This document shows positions 23,522 through 32,141 of a stretch of DNA of 64,000 nucleotides, piece after piece. The stretch comes from an uncultured Alphaproteobacteria bacterium (lineage in GTDB: Bacteria; Pseudomonadota; Alphaproteobacteria; HIMB59; GCA-002718135), in NCBI GenBank assembly GCA_902517315.1, contig CABYBP010000001.1, positions 25,490-89,489 on the forward strand, in the 5' to 3' direction. The notes below the pieces were generated by a model. The model searched no databases, was not told the DNA's origin, and saw only the letters and a list, made by a program, of their open reading frames with translations. Numbering within the stretch: the stretch's first letter is position 1; the number at the start of each line of letters is the position of its first letter. The position numbers were made by a program, and so were the translations under genes.

Positions 23522-24433
23522 TTAGTGACCTCTATTAAATTGGTCACGAAATCTTGAATCTTCTTTAATATATGGTCGAACCCCTATTTTTGTTTCTCTA
23601 ATTATTATATAAATTCCACTTCCAACAATAATTAATGATCCTATAATTTCATAGATATCTGGAATATCAGCAAAGAATAAATAACCTAAAATGGCTCCAG
23701 ATATTAATTGTGTATATTGAATAGGAGCAAAAACACTAGACTCTAAAAATTTTGAAGCGATTGTTAAACAATTCCCCCCTATTCCACAAATAATACCGCA
23801 GAAAATAAGAATCATTAAATCGTTGTAAGATAATGCGGTGTGACTATTAAAACTAAGTAATCCATTTAAAATAGTTGCAGATAAAAAAGCATAAAAAGTA
23901 AATGCTATTGATGATTGATTATTTGAATACTTTCTTACTAAAGTAATATTTATCGCCATTAGTAATGCAGAAAAAAACAAACCAAATAGACTTAATGAAA
24001 AATGAATAGTACCAGGTCTACTAACTATTAATACACCTATAAATCCAACTGTTACCGCCGACCATCTTCTAATACCAACATTTTCACCTAAAAAAAAATG
24101 GGATAACATTGTTATCATTAATGGAGCACTAAATAATATTGGGTAAATTTCACTAAATGCATGTTCTCTAAATGAATAAACTACTAAAGCTCCAGAAATT
24201 AATCCAAATAACCCTCTAAAAAGCTGAATATGAATTATATCATTTTTTAGTGAGCTCCATTTGTTTAAAAAATAAAGAGTTAATAATGTTGGTATAAAAC
24301 TAAAAAGACAAATATAAAAATTTATTTGAAAAACAGAATATTCATTAACTAGGTATTTTTTAATTATTGTATCTAAAATTACAAATATCGTGTAACCAAT
24401 AAATCCAATACTAATTCCAGATAAAACATTCAT
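23522..24433 (-). CDS. EamA-family (DMT) transporter
   Basis: This 303-residue carrier has ten predicted helices and the two-repeat EamA layout, with LGENVGIRRWSAVTVGFIGVL near residue 114, a stretch almost shared with the paralogue at 27727. The C-terminal tail is charged (RPYIKEDSRFRDQ). The substrate is unknown. It is upstream-divergent from nothing close and probably shares a transcript only with itself; phyH lies 62 nt upstream on the same strand and could be co-transcribed. Confidence 0.88.
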   Translation of the reverse strand: MNVLSGISIGFIGYTIFVILDTIIKKYLVNEYSVFQINFYICLFSFIPTLLTLYFLNKWSSLKNDIIHIQLFRGLFGLISGALVVYSFREHAFSEIYPILFSAPLMITMLSHFFLGENVGIRRWSAVTVGFIGVLIVSRPGTIHFSLSLFGLFFSALLMAINITLVRKYSNNQSSIAFTFYAFLSATILNGLLSFNSHTALSYNDLMILIFCGIICGIGGNCLTIASKFLESSVFAPIQYTQLISGAILGYLFFADIPDIYEIIGSLIIVGSGIYIIIRETKIGVRPYIKEDSRFRDQFNRGH

Positions 24434-24495
24434 ATGATTTAATTTAAAAGAACTTTATTTAAAATTGTCTTATTTGAGATTCTAGTAAATAAATA

Positions 24496-25275
24496 TTAGT
24501 TTTTTCTTATTGTTTCATTATAATGATCATTTAATACTAAAAGATGTTGATAAGCTTCATGATCAAAATCATCATTAGCTACCTTATCTGTCTTAAAATT
24601 TTTATATTTATCTTCTCCCCTTACACAAATAGCACTATCATTTTTACTTTTTAATTGTTTCATATCAGTAGAAATAAATTGAAAATTTAAACCTATTCTT
24701 CTGTCATTACTAAAATTAGGTTGAGATGCGTGTAATGTTAGACCATGATGAAAAGAAACTTCACCGGGTTCTAGCGGACATGATACTGCTTTATTTATAT
24801 CAATATCTTTTACAGTTTGACCTCTAGATAAAACATTATTTTTATCTTCATTTAAATGATGTTCAAAAAATCCATTTTTATGAGAACCTGGTATCATTTG
24901 CATGCAACCACTTTGATCATTAGCTTTGGATAAAGCTAACCATGCGCTTACTTGTTTTTCATTATTATCAAAACCCCAATACGTTAGATCTTGATGCCAA
25001 CTTACGTGTGTTTTGGTGTTTGGTTCTTTTATTATAAAAGTTGCATTATATAATAATATATTTTTACCAATTATTTCTTCGACAAAATCAAGCAATATTT
25101 TATTAGTTGCTATTTCATACACCCATTTCATTATTGTATAAGTTTTCACAATATAATGAAGTTTACCTAGTTTTTTTTCAGAGTCTTCTAATTTACTTCT
25201 AAAAAAATTTGCTTCATTTAAATTGTAAATTTTTAATGGTGTAAAATAACCATTTCGATCATAAAAATCTTTCAT
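24496..25275 (-). CDS. Phytanoyl-CoA dioxygenase family (PhyH) oxygenase
   Basis: The 259-residue enzyme is an Fe(II)/2-oxoglutarate dioxygenase. The facial triad is visible as His94 and Asp96 in SWHQDLTYW and His182 in LTLHASQPN, and Arg193 in NDRRIGLNF is placed to bind 2-oxoglutarate. PhyH-family enzymes hydroxylate diverse small molecules and lipids, and the substrate cannot be predicted. The EamA gene follows on the same strand after 62 nt, which hints at a product to be exported. A conserved inverted-repeat element and a 23-codon ORF lie in its leader. Confidence 0.9.
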   Translation of the reverse strand: MKDFYDRNGYFTPLKIYNLNEANFFRSKLEDSEKKLGKLHYIVKTYTIMKWVYEIATNKILLDFVEEIIGKNILLYNATFIIKEPNTKTHVSWHQDLTYWGFDNNEKQVSAWLALSKANDQSGCMQMIPGSHKNGFFEHHLNEDKNNVLSRGQTVKDIDINKAVSCPLEPGEVSFHHGLTLHASQPNFSNDRRIGLNFQFISTDMKQLKSKNDSAICVRGEDKYKNFKTDKVANDDFDHEAYQHLLVLNDHYNETIRKN

Positions 25276-25306
25276 TCTTAAAATATTATTTAAATTGATT
25301 ATTTAT

Positions 25307-25378
25307 TCAATAAAAATTGACAATAAAAAAACCAATTAAACAAATAATTAATAGATCAAATATTAAAATAGATTCCAT
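25307..25378 (-). CDS. 23-residue single-helix membrane peptide (candidate)
   Basis: The ORF reads MESILIFDLLIICLIGFF and ends at 25307, 31 nt before the phyH start on the same strand. It is almost all hydrophobic. There is no ribosome-binding site, so it may be chance in T-rich DNA. Its 5' end lies just after the right arm of the inverted-repeat element at 25385-25453. Confidence 0.3.
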   Translation of the reverse strand: MESILIFDLLIICLIGFFIVNFY

Positions 25379-25384
25379 ATTGCT

Positions 25385-25453
25385 TGTGACACTAATTCTT
25401 AATGGATAGAATACATTTACTCACTAAATATATATTTGTAGATTAGTGCCACA
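25385..25453 (-). promoter_or_regulatory. Paired inverted-repeat element (copy 2), possible structured leader RNA
   Basis: As minus-strand RNA, TGTGGCACTAAT (25453-25442) pairs with ATTAGTGTCACA (25396-25385) over 12 bp including one G-U pair. The core TGTGGCAC and its partner are shared with the element at 20673-20750, and CTACAA follows the left arm in both. It precedes phyH. The plus-strand gene at 25508 is divergent, so a DNA operator for either gene is also possible. Confidence 0.4.
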
Positions 25454-25507
25454 TAATCTATGTACATATTAATTTAGGCATAAATTGAGTTAAAAAGAGG
25501 CAAATTT

Positions 25508-26416
25508 ATGAAAAAAATCAGTTGGGTAACACATAAAGATTATGACATTCCTTTGCCTGAAAATCATAAATTTACTGCCAGTAAGTTTTCAGATTTGTAT
25601 AATGAATTAAAAATTTCGGATTTTTATCATCGTGCAAATATTCTAAGTCCTGAAAAAGCAAGTGTTGGTGAGGTTTCTATCTGCCATGATTTGGATTATG
25701 TATTAAAAATTAAGAATGGTAGTTTATCCGATAAAGAAATAAGAAGATTAGGTTTTAAATGGTCAGAAACACTTTCTAATCGTTCCTTTTTAGCAGTAAA
25801 TGGAACTCTATTAACATGCAAAGAAGCAATTAAGAATGGAATAGCAAATCATTTAGCTGGTGGTACACATCATAGTCATAGAGATTTTGGTTCAGGATAT
25901 TGTGTTTTTAACGATATGGCTTATGCTTCATTACAATTGATAAAATCACAGCTAGTAAAAAAAATTTTAATTTTTGACACTGATGTACATCAAGGAGATG
26001 GTACGGCTTCAATTCTTAAAGATAATGAGAAAATATTTACATGTTCTATTCATTGTAAAAATAACTTTCCCTTTAGAAAATCAATAAGTGACCTGGATGT
26101 TGAATTAGATGATAATTTAGAAGATGATGAGTATTTGAGGATATTATATCAAACTCTTAATGGTTGTTTAAAAAGATTTAATCCTGATTTAGTAATTTTT
26201 GATACTGGAGTTGATATTCATGAGAATGATAAATTAGGCAATTTAAAAATAACAACTGAAGGACTATTAAAAAGAGATATTACAGTCCTAGAATTTTTTA
26301 AGAATAAATCGATCCCTGTTGCAACAGTAATAGGTGGTGGATATTCAAATGATAAATTAGAGTTAGCTAAAAGACATAGTTTAATTTTCAAAGCTACATC
26401 AATGGTTTTTAATTAA
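25508..26416 (+). CDS. Histone deacetylase-family deacetylase
   Basis: A 302-residue class II-like member of the arginase/deacetylase fold. The active-site His pair is HH121-122 in GGTHHSHRDFGSGYCVFND; zinc ligands are Asp159 and His161 in FDTDVHQGDGT and Asp236 in FDTGVDIHENDKLG; the transition-state Tyr is in GGGYS (279). Bacterial members deacetylate small amides, polyamines or acetoin-related substrates; there is no histone here. The AGAGG-like site before the ATG supports the start. It shares its last 4 nt with the convergent gene at 26413. Confidence 0.9.
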   Translation: MKKISWVTHKDYDIPLPENHKFTASKFSDLYNELKISDFYHRANILSPEKASVGEVSICHDLDYVLKIKNGSLSDKEIRRLGFKWSETLSNRSFLAVNGTLLTCKEAIKNGIANHLAGGTHHSHRDFGSGYCVFNDMAYASLQLIKSQLVKKILIFDTDVHQGDGTASILKDNEKIFTCSIHCKNNFPFRKSISDLDVELDDNLEDDEYLRILYQTLNGCLKRFNPDLVIFDTGVDIHENDKLGNLKITTEGLLKRDITVLEFFKNKSIPVATVIGGGYSNDKLELAKRHSLIFKATSMVFN

Positions 26417-26820
26417 TTACATTTAGAAATAACTACCTGTATTGATTTATCATTATAGAGATATTCAAAACAAAAATTTTTAAAAAAATTAAAATGATTA
26501 TTTATAATATTTAAATTTTCTTTATTATGATCCAAAAAAAAATATTCAAATTTAATTTTTTCAACACTATTTTGAGAAAAAATTGGCATTGTAATTATTT
26601 CGCCATCATTAAATATTGATTTTAAATAAAATACATCTGACTCACTATCTACTTTAGAAAATGAATTCTTTTTTATAAGGAAAAGAACATTTTCATTCCA
26701 ATCATTCTTTTGAAAATCAAAAAGTGTATTTAAATCATCAAGGTTTATTAATTTATTTGAATCTAGGGCGTAAGTATTTAACGACAAAAAAATAGAACAT
26801 AAAAAAAGTAATTTTTTCAT
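26413..26820 (-). CDS. Small exported protein, function unknown
   Basis: The 135-residue protein has a clear signal peptide (MKKLLFLCSIFLSLNTYA, cleavage after residue 18) and a soluble, Phe/Asn-rich mature part with two cysteines near the C-terminus that could form a disulfide. I recognise no domain. It overlaps the deacetylase gene by the last 4 nt and is divergent from the EamA gene at 26889. Confidence 0.65.
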   Translation of the reverse strand: MKKLLFLCSIFLSLNTYALDSNKLINLDDLNTLFDFQKNDWNENVLFLIKKNSFSKVDSESDVFYLKSIFNDGEIITMPIFSQNSVEKIKFEYFFLDHNKENLNIINNHFNFFKNFCFEYLYNDKSIQVVISKCN

Positions 26821-26888
26821 AAAAACAAGTGTGATTTAAAGAATGATACTGATAGATATATTAATAATCAATTTATTTTCAAATATTT

Positions 26889-27743
26889 ATGAAAACAAGA
26901 AATAAGGGGCTTATATTATCATTTGTTGGAGTTTTAATTCTTAGCCCTGATAGTTTATTAATTAGATTAGTAAATTTAGATGATTTTAGTTTAATATTTT
27001 ACAGAAGCGCTTTACCAATTGTTACAATATTAATTTTTCTAATTTATACTTATCAAAGATCTTTTCTTAAATCATTTTATCTAATTGGTGTACCAGGGAT
27101 AATCTATGCTATTCTTTATGCTATAACTCATATTTGTTTTGTTTATTCAATTCAAAATACTGCTGTAGCTAATACATTAGTTCTCATTGCATCAGCTCCA
27201 ATTTTTGCTGCATTATTTTCAGTTTTTATACTTAAAGAAATACCAAGTCTTTTTACGTGGATAGTGATTTTAATTGCTATGTTTGCAATGATAATCATTG
27301 GAATAGGAAGCTTTACAAGTACAGGTTTATATGGAGATCTTATGGCTTTAATTGTAGCTGTAGGTATGGGTTTTAGTATGGTTCTTGTCAGATTATTTAA
27401 AAATAAAGATTTAGTACCAGCATGTTTATTAGGGTGCTTAATATCAGCTCTTTATGCGCTACCATTTGGAGTTAACTTTGATTTAACTAATGAACAATTT
27501 ATATTTCTTTCTATAATGTGCTTATTAATACTGCCTATTCCATTTATGATTTTAACAATTTCTCCTAAATTTACTCCAGCACACGAAGTAGCTTTAATTT
27601 TTTTATTAGAAAGTGTTTTAGGTACTACTTGGGTTTGGTTTGTTATAAATGAAATACCTCCTCTTAATACAATTATAGGGGGAGCCCTACTGCTTGGATC
27701 TGTTACAATATTTATTTATCAAACAACTAGAAAATCTGTTTAG
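26889..27743 (+). CDS. EamA-family (DMT) transporter
   Basis: A 284-residue protein with ten predicted helices. It opens with LILSFVGVLILSPDSLLIRLV, typical of the EamA first helix, and has ITHICFVYSIQNTAVANTLV in the middle of repeat one. It converges on another EamA gene at 27727, and the two coding regions overlap by 17 nt at their 3' ends. Sequence differs enough from that neighbour that recent duplication is unlikely. The substrate is unknown. Confidence 0.88.
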   Translation: MKTRNKGLILSFVGVLILSPDSLLIRLVNLDDFSLIFYRSALPIVTILIFLIYTYQRSFLKSFYLIGVPGIIYAILYAITHICFVYSIQNTAVANTLVLIASAPIFAALFSVFILKEIPSLFTWIVILIAMFAMIIIGIGSFTSTGLYGDLMALIVAVGMGFSMVLVRLFKNKDLVPACLLGCLISALYALPFGVNFDLTNEQFIFLSIMCLLILPIPFMILTISPKFTPAHEVALIFLLESVLGTTWVWFVINEIPPLNTIIGGALLLGSVTIFIYQTTRKSV

Positions 27744-28590
27744 TTTTTTTAATCTCTTTTCTTTCTCTGATAAAAATATAAATTCCACTAAAAACAATCA
27801 ATGATAATCCTAGATAAATCCAAATATCAGGTAAATCACCAAAGAAGGCATATCCAACAAGTATATTTGTTGAGATTTCAAAATAGCCTAAAGGAGCTAG
27901 TTTAGAAGCTTCTCCAAGTCTTAAAGAAAGAATTATTAGAAAATGTCCTAAAGTTCCTATTGAAGCTAATGAGATAAGTAATAATAATTGTCTTAAATCT
28001 AAATTTATCCAGTAAAAAGGAACAATAAGAGATATAAAAATACACCCTACGATACCTGTAAAAAGCAAAGTAACAACAGCACTATCTGTAAAAGATAATT
28101 TTCGTGTATAAATTATATAAAATGCGTATGTAATTCCTGCTGCAATAGCTGAAAAAGATGCGAAATTAATTTCTATAAAACCTGGTCTTATGATGATCAT
28201 AACACCAAAAAACCCAATCAAAACTGCAGTCCATCGATGAATTCCAACTTTCTCGTTTAAATAAAAAATTGATAATATTGTTACTATTATTGGAGAAATG
28301 AAGGCAAGGGTTAAAGCTTCTGCTAATGTTATAACTGAAATTGCATAAAAGAAAAAAACAGTAGATAAAAATAAAAAAAAACTTCTAAATAGCTGTACTG
28401 AAATTGATTTGGGAAAACTAATTTCTTTTCTAAAAAAAATAAATGCTAATGGAAAACTAACTAAAAGCATAAAAAAATATCTACCCCAGACAACTTGTAT
28501 GAAATGTATTTCTAAAGATAAATACTTTGCAATTCCATCCATGAAAGGTAATAACAGCCAACCTGATATATTAAGAATATATGCTAACAT
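27727..28590 (-). CDS. EamA-family (DMT) transporter
   Basis: This 287-residue carrier has ten predicted helices. It shares motifs with the paralogue at 23522 (NEKVGIHRWTAVLIGFFGVM and the C-terminal IYIFIRE), so these two are the closest pair in the cluster. The ATG at 28590 overlaps the stop of the zinc-ribbon-like gene upstream by one base (TAATG), which implies coupled translation. The substrate is unknown. Confidence 0.88.
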   Translation of the reverse strand: MLAYILNISGWLLLPFMDGIAKYLSLEIHFIQVVWGRYFFMLLVSFPLAFIFFRKEISFPKSISVQLFRSFFLFLSTVFFFYAISVITLAEALTLAFISPIIVTILSIFYLNEKVGIHRWTAVLIGFFGVMIIIRPGFIEINFASFSAIAAGITYAFYIIYTRKLSFTDSAVVTLLFTGIVGCIFISLIVPFYWINLDLRQLLLLISLASIGTLGHFLIILSLRLGEASKLAPLGYFEISTNILVGYAFFGDLPDIWIYLGLSLIVFSGIYIFIRERKEIKKTKQIF

Positions 28591-28997
28591 TAATTTGATT
28601 TAAATGATGAGGGATCACAAATCTTACAAATTAAATTTCCAATTGATTTCTTAGGATTGTAAGTTTGATAGAAAATGTCTTTTGTAGAAATATTATTTTC
28701 AGATAAATATTTTTCGATTTCCCAATAATACCTAAAACATTTTGAACATTGTGCAGCATTTTCTTTATGTGATGGTTTATATATTTCATTCCAAAGTTTG
28801 GACATTTCATTTTGCTTATCAGGAGAAATATTTTCTGAAATAATTGATGGAATATCCATAAAACACTTAGCGCATTGTATTTCAGATGTTACATTTTTAT
28901 ATGGTTCATCTTTATAGTCTTTTCCTATAGTGGTTTTCCCAATATATTTATCTGAACTACAATTTGGACAAAAAAAATTGATTTTATTGCTAAGCAT
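28590..28997 (-). CDS. Protein with four CxxC knuckles (zinc-ribbon-like)
   Basis: The 135-residue protein carries four CxxC pairs: Cys10/13 (FCPNC), Cys42/45 (CAKC), Cys84/87 (CSKC) and Cys124/127 (CKIC). They are spaced as two zinc ribbons with about 30 residues between knuckles, so two zinc ions are likely. No other domain is recognised. Its stop overlaps the start of the EamA gene at 27727, so the two are co-translated. A role in nucleic acid or protein binding is possible but not shown. Confidence 0.7.
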   Translation of the reverse strand: MLSNKINFFCPNCSSDKYIGKTTIGKDYKDEPYKNVTSEIQCAKCFMDIPSIISENISPDKQNEMSKLWNEIYKPSHKENAAQCSKCFRYYWEIEKYLSENNISTKDIFYQTYNPKKSIGNLICKICDPSSFKSN

Positions 28998-29057
28998 TTT
29001 ATTCTATGAATAAATTTTCATAACACTTATAAATAAAGAATAGAATTATTATTTATA

Positions 29058-29918
29058 ATGAACCTATATCTTTCATATCTATTTATCTTTTTTTGGAGTA
29101 GTGCTTTTATAAGTGGTCAATTTATTGTGCAATCAGCAAGCCCTTTTGCTGCATTATGTTTTAGGTTTTGTATTGTAAGTGCATTTTTTTTAATTTTATC
29201 TATTATTCTTAGGGAAAGAATAAGAATAAATCGAAATTTAATCTTTCAAGCTATGATTACTGGAATTCTTTTTCATGGATTTTATTTAGGTGGGGTATTT
29301 TTTTCGTATTCTATCGGACTTACCGCAACATTATCTGCGTTAATTGTATGCCTCCAGCCTATTTTAACAAATATTCTAAGCGGACCTATTTTAAAAGAAA
29401 AAGTTACTGTTACGCAATGGATAGGAATATTTTTTGGTTTTTTAGGTACTATATTAGTTATAGGCTATGATATTGGAACAGAAATACCAATAATAGGTGT
29501 TATTGCTTCTATTGTTGCACTTTTAGGAGCAACTTCAGCTACTATTTGGCAAAAAAAATTTACTCATGAAATAAGTCTTTCAGTTAATAATTTTTATCAA
29601 GCATTAAGTGCTGGAATATTTTTATTTATAATTTCATTATTTTTTGAAATATCATTTATTAATTTTGATACACGTTTTATTATATCAATAGCATGGCAAA
29701 TCATTATGGTGTCTTTTGGAGCGTACGCAATACTTATGTATCTAATAAAAAATGGAACAGCTTCTAAAACTAGCAGTCTTTTTTTCCTTGTTCCTCCAAC
29801 TACTGCTGTAATGGCTTGGTTTGTTTTAGATGAAAAATTATTTATAATTGATATTGTTGGACTATTAATTTGTACATTTGGTGTCTATATAGCTACAAGA
29901 ACAAATGTGGGTAAATAA
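29058..29918 (+). CDS. EamA-family (DMT) transporter
   Basis: A 286-residue transporter with ten predicted helices: YLFIFFWSSAFISGQFIVQS in helix one and GLTATLSALIVCLQPILTN in repeat one are classic for the RhaT/EamA group. It overlaps the DUF3147 gene by one base (TAATG), so the two are co-translated. The substrate is unknown; this fifth paralogue looks nearer to the amino-acid/metabolite exporter type (YdcZ/RhtA-like) than the others. Confidence 0.88.
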   Translation: MNLYLSYLFIFFWSSAFISGQFIVQSASPFAALCFRFCIVSAFFLILSIILRERIRINRNLIFQAMITGILFHGFYLGGVFFSYSIGLTATLSALIVCLQPILTNILSGPILKEKVTVTQWIGIFFGFLGTILVIGYDIGTEIPIIGVIASIVALLGATSATIWQKKFTHEISLSVNNFYQALSAGIFLFIISLFFEISFINFDTRFIISIAWQIIMVSFGAYAILMYLIKNGTASKTSSLFFLVPPTTAVMAWFVLDEKLFIIDIVGLLICTFGVYIATRTNVGK

Positions 29919-30265
29919 TGTATTTTTTTCTTAAAACTATAGTAACTGCTATTATAATTGTTGCAGTATCTGAAATAGCAAAAAAATATACTTGGACTGC
30001 TGCATTAATTGTTTCCTTACCACTAACATCTTTATTAGCTTTTATATGGTTATATTGGGACACAAAAGATTATCAAAAAGTAATAGAGTTATCTTATAGT
30101 ACACTTGTTATGAGTATTCCTTCTTTTGTTTTTTTTATTATTTTACCTATTCTTCTGAAATTTAAACAAAATTTTGTTTTTTCACTAATTGTTTCAATAA
30201 TCAGTACTGCGATAGCTTATGCAATTTTCATGTTTATAATTAAAAAATTTAACTTTAATTTTTAA
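29918..30265 (+). CDS. DUF3147 family membrane protein
   Basis: The 115-residue protein has four predicted helices and the family pattern SEIAKKYTWTAALIVSLPLT followed by WLYWDTKD (about 44-51). DUF3147 proteins have no known function. It overlaps the EamA gene by one base, so it is made with that transporter and may assist it. Its last 11 nt overlap the convergent small gene at 30255. Confidence 0.8.
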   Translation: MYFFLKTIVTAIIIVAVSEIAKKYTWTAALIVSLPLTSLLAFIWLYWDTKDYQKVIELSYSTLVMSIPSFVFFIILPILLKFKQNFVFSLIVSIISTAIAYAIFMFIIKKFNFNF

Positions 30266-30440
30266 TAACATTCTCTTTATTCATTAAAATTGGTCTTCCA
30301 TCATGTGCTGTATTTAATGGGTAATAATCACCATTATATTTAACGCATAATGTTAAGCCATTTCTTTTTTCTTTACCTAGATTTACCTCTAAATCGACTA
30401 TAACTAATTCGGTTTTTTCTAAAACTTTAATAATTTTCAT
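30255..30440 (-). CDS. Small soluble protein, function unknown
   Basis: A 61-residue protein with mixed strand-like sequence (KTELVIVDLEVNLG, LTLCVKYNGDYYPLN) and no membrane helix. AAAGGA lies 5 nt before the ATG, which supports it as a real gene. It is divergent from tupA and converges with the DUF3147 gene with an 11-nt overlap. I do not recognise it. Confidence 0.55.
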   Translation of the reverse strand: MKIIKVLEKTELVIVDLEVNLGKEKRNGLTLCVKYNGDYYPLNTAHDGRPILMNKENVIKN

Positions 30441-30500
30441 AACTATCCTTTCAAAATATATAAATATATTTAGTAAGTACTATAAGATGTATCAAGTTTT

Positions 30501-31292
30501 ATGATTAGAGTTTTTCTAATATTTATTTTAATATTTTTGATTAAGAATGCATTTGCTAATAAATATATAACCATAGCTAGCACAACTTCTACTCACGATA
30601 CGGGTTTATTAGAATATATTAACAAAATATTTGAAAATAAATATCAGACAAAAGTTAGAGCATTATCTCTTGGAACAGGGCAAGCAATTAAAGTTGCAAT
30701 GGATGGCAATGTTGAAATTTTATTAGTTCATCATAAAAAATCAGAACTAGAATTTATGAATAATGGGTATGGAATTCTTAGACATGATTTGATGTATAAT
30801 GATTTTGTCTTGATAGGACCGAAAAAAGATAAAAAAACATGCTCTTCAATTGAAAATAAAATGATTGAAATTAAAAAATCAAAATTGTTATTTGTATCTA
30901 GAGGTGATGAGAGTGGCACTCATAAAAAAGAAAAAGAACTTTGGGAATTATCAAATATAAGAGTACCATTTGAAGAAAATTGGTATCTCAGTGTTGGTCA
31001 GGGAATGGGATCAACATTATTAATAGCTAATCAAAAAAATGCTTACACTCTTAGTGATCGTAGCACTTGGATAGCTTTTAATAAAAAAGAAAATCTACAA
31101 ATTGTTTGTGAAAATTTACCTCCATTATTTAATCAATATGGAATAATTTTAGTAAGCAATAAAATAAATAATAATTTAAATATCGAGGCGGCTAAAAAAT
31201 ATGTTGAATGGATTACATCAAAAGAAGCAAAAAAATTAATTAATAACTATCGAGTAAATGGAAAACAATTATTTTTCTTTAATCATAATTAG
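30501..31292 (+). CDS. tupA: Tungstate-binding periplasmic protein TupA-like
   Basis: The 263-residue protein has a signal peptide (about 1-19) and the TupA signature: ASTTSTHDTGLLEYI, LSLGTGQAIKVAMDGNVEILLVHHKKSE, YNDFVLIGPKKD and VSRGDESGTHKKEKELW. TupA delivers tungstate to the TupBC ABC transporter. No permease or ATPase gene is next to it, so it is an orphan in this window and the partners may be encoded elsewhere. The gene is divergent from the small gene at 30255 and shares its last 4 nt with the convergent oxygenase gene. Confidence 0.88.
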   Translation: MIRVFLIFILIFLIKNAFANKYITIASTTSTHDTGLLEYINKIFENKYQTKVRALSLGTGQAIKVAMDGNVEILLVHHKKSELEFMNNGYGILRHDLMYNDFVLIGPKKDKKTCSSIENKMIEIKKSKLLFVSRGDESGTHKKEKELWELSNIRVPFEENWYLSVGQGMGSTLLIANQKNAYTLSDRSTWIAFNKKENLQIVCENLPPLFNQYGIILVSNKINNNLNIEAAKKYVEWITSKEAKKLINNYRVNGKQLFFFNHN

Positions 31293-32071
31293 TTAATTCT
31301 ACCAAAAAATGTTAATCTTGCATTTTCAGAGAGCATTGTACCCTCCTCTTCATTATAATTTAACGTTACTAATATTCTTGGTTTATCTGATTCTACTGGA
31401 GTTACACGATGCAAATAGTTTCTGCCATAAAATAATATAAGAGTACCGGAATCAACATCTGCTTTTTGTGGTAAAATTTTTCTATCTAAAATATTTTTAA
31501 TATATGATTTATCGATATAGTTTTCTGAAAAATTTCTTCCTTTACTAACATATTCAAATTCTCCACCTTTATCTGATGATTGTATCATTAAAGTAATAGC
31601 AAATGATGCATTATCAAAATGCCATCCTAGTTGTTGTGATTTTTTATAATAATTATAATTTATAGAAGATAAACTATCACTGTATGGATAAATATCTTTT
31701 AAATTTAAGACACCTTTTAAAAAATTTTTAAAAATGTTTGATTGATATAAAAAATTTAATTTAGATTGCTGATTTAACAGATCATGAGGAACACAACCTT
31801 TATCACTTATAACCCCTCTATTTAAAGGATCATTCATGTCATTTAATTTATCTTGTTTATTAAGTAAGATAGTATGATTTTGAGAACAATAGAAAGCTTG
31901 ATCTTGTAATCCATGTGCTTCAGTAATTAATTCACTTAAGCAGCCATTTGTTAAAAAATTATTTAATATTAGAATAGAATTTTTTTTAATTTCATCGTTG
32001 CAAAATTGAATATATTCATCGCTATCTATTGGATGTTTTGACTGATTAACTATATCAATTATGGTATTCAT
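31289..32071 (-). CDS. 2OG-Fe(II) oxygenase
   Basis: A 260-residue dioxygenase with the facial triad His151 and Asp153 in LGWHFDNASF and His221 in NYLHRVTPV, and the 2-oxoglutarate Arg232 in DKPRILVTLNYNE. The layout, with HxDN followed by FAITLMIQ, is that of the small-molecule hydroxylases/halogenase-like HalD-ArpA group; the substrate is unknown. Asp153 is present, so it is a hydroxylase-type site rather than a halogenase, where Gly or Ala replaces this residue. It is divergent from selO across 70 nt. Confidence 0.87.
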   Translation of the reverse strand: MNTIIDIVNQSKHPIDSDEYIQFCNDEIKKNSILILNNFLTNGCLSELITEAHGLQDQAFYCSQNHTILLNKQDKLNDMNDPLNRGVISDKGCVPHDLLNQQSKLNFLYQSNIFKNFLKGVLNLKDIYPYSDSLSSINYNYYKKSQQLGWHFDNASFAITLMIQSSDKGGEFEYVSKGRNFSENYIDKSYIKNILDRKILPQKADVDSGTLILFYGRNYLHRVTPVESDKPRILVTLNYNEEEGTMLSENARLTFFGRIN

Positions 32072-32141
32072 TGCTGACTTAGTACTTATATACTAAAGTT
32101 GTAGATGTTAAATTTAAAAAATTTATATATATTTATTCAAA

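Noticed and set aside
23524..23546. Inverted repeat GTGACC-N11-GGTCAC at the end of the EamA gene
   Set aside because: It lies within the last codons, is only 6 bp and has no T-run; the hairpin at 23496-23518 is the better terminator.
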